Origin: Streptomyces flavofungini
Lineage (GTDB): Bacteria > Actinomycetota > Actinomycetes > Streptomycetales > Streptomycetaceae
Length of the DNA stretch: 64,000 nt
Direction: 5' to 3'
Assembly (NCBI RefSeq): GCF_014650815.1
Contig: NZ_BMVR01000001.1
Span: forward strand, 744,001-808,000
A program made the translations under genes and the position numbers. Below the pieces are notes generated by a model that was not told the origin of the DNA, searched no databases, and saw nothing but the letters and a program-made list of their open reading frames with translations. Shown in pieces: positions 63,844 to 64,000 of this stretch. Positions within the stretch are counted from its first letter, which is position 1, and each line of letters opens with the position of its first letter.

Positions 63844-64000
63844 ATGGATGCATCGCCCCCCGAGAGCGCCCCCGACGGAGTCGAGCTGCGCCACCTGCGC
63901 GCCTTCCTCGCCGTCGCCGACGAGCTGAGCTTCACGCACGCCGCCGCCGTCCTGCGCATCGGCCAGCCCGCCCTGACGCGTACGGTGCGGGCCCTGGAGA
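63844..64000 (+). CDS. LysR-family transcriptional regulator, N-terminal part
   Basis: Only the first 52 codons are inside the window. VELRHLRAFLAVADELSFTH then AAAVLRIGQPALTRTVRALE is a complete LysR helix-turn-helix. It is divergent from the MFS gene with 127 bp between them. Confidence 0.9.
   Translation, partial: MDASPPESAPDGVELRHLRAFLAVADELSFTHAAAVLRIGQPALTRTVRALE

Overview
The window is typical Streptomyces chromosome: very GC-rich, strong third-position G/C, GTG starts with 4-nt ATGA/GTGA overlaps, an SsgA-like sporulation protein, a melC tyrosinase operon, an HTH/DUF397 pair, DasR boxes and a dispersed Streptomyces-type intergenic repeat. From memory, the gene order from the left edge to about 34 kb, and again at about 60-62 kb, resembles the S. 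coelicolor SCO2897-SCO2945 region; this was not checked by a search.

Layout. 0-6 kb: end of a class A penicillin-binding protein, a guanidine exporter gene under a guanidine-III riboswitch, a GroES-like protein, DUF3618, peroxiredoxin Bcp, an HNH nuclease (with a TTA codon) plus a broken second copy, an unusual tRNA with anticodon UAG, rdgB, a lipoprotein and rph. 6-10 kb: N-acetylglucosamine PTS genes nagF, nagE1 and nagE2 with DasR boxes. 10-12 kb: a metallo-beta-lactamase-fold hydrolase, a zinc-ribbon membrane protein and a MazF-like protein. 12-17.3 kb: the cysteine synthesis set cysM, cysO and mec, interrupted by a cobalamin-riboswitch-controlled btuFCD transporter and preceded by a Cys-containing leader peptide gene. 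17.4-25.3 kb: amino acid permease, DUF2017, clpS, pncB, pncA and a large secreted M6 metalloprotease.

25-34 kb: two RDD membrane proteins, an SsgG-like protein, a D-lactate/glycolate oxidase, a TPR protein, and hppD divergent from an AsnC-type regulator. 34.9-38.8 kb: an OpuC-type glycine betaine/choline ABC operon in the order permease, ATPase, permease, binding protein. 38.8-46.9 kb: an ArsR-type regulator with a strong inverted repeat, a Lon-like protease, an IclR regulator, an XPB-like helicase, an MFS exporter and two membrane-anchored proteins. 47-54 kb: tyrosinase melC1-melC2, the HTH/DUF397 pair, an anti-sigma-type ATPase, an isochorismatase, tRNA-Cys, an L,D-transpeptidase lipoprotein, an ECF sigma factor with a membrane partner, a 10-codon micro-ORF and a P-loop kinase. 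54.7-60.2 kb: a three-subunit xanthine-dehydrogenase-like operon whose Mo-binding subunit lacks canonical active-site motifs and whose iron-sulfur subunit carries about 570 residues of disordered N-terminus. 60.4-64 kb: GH20 hexosaminidase, DUF3039, an MFS transporter and the start of a LysR regulator.

The strongest signals beyond plain annotation are the three cis-acting leaders (guanidine-III, cobalamin, Cys leader peptide), the palindromic double DasR site, the btuFCD insertion inside the cysteine set with a repeat translated into the btuC N-terminus, the degenerate molybdoenzyme, and the compact tRNA(UAG).
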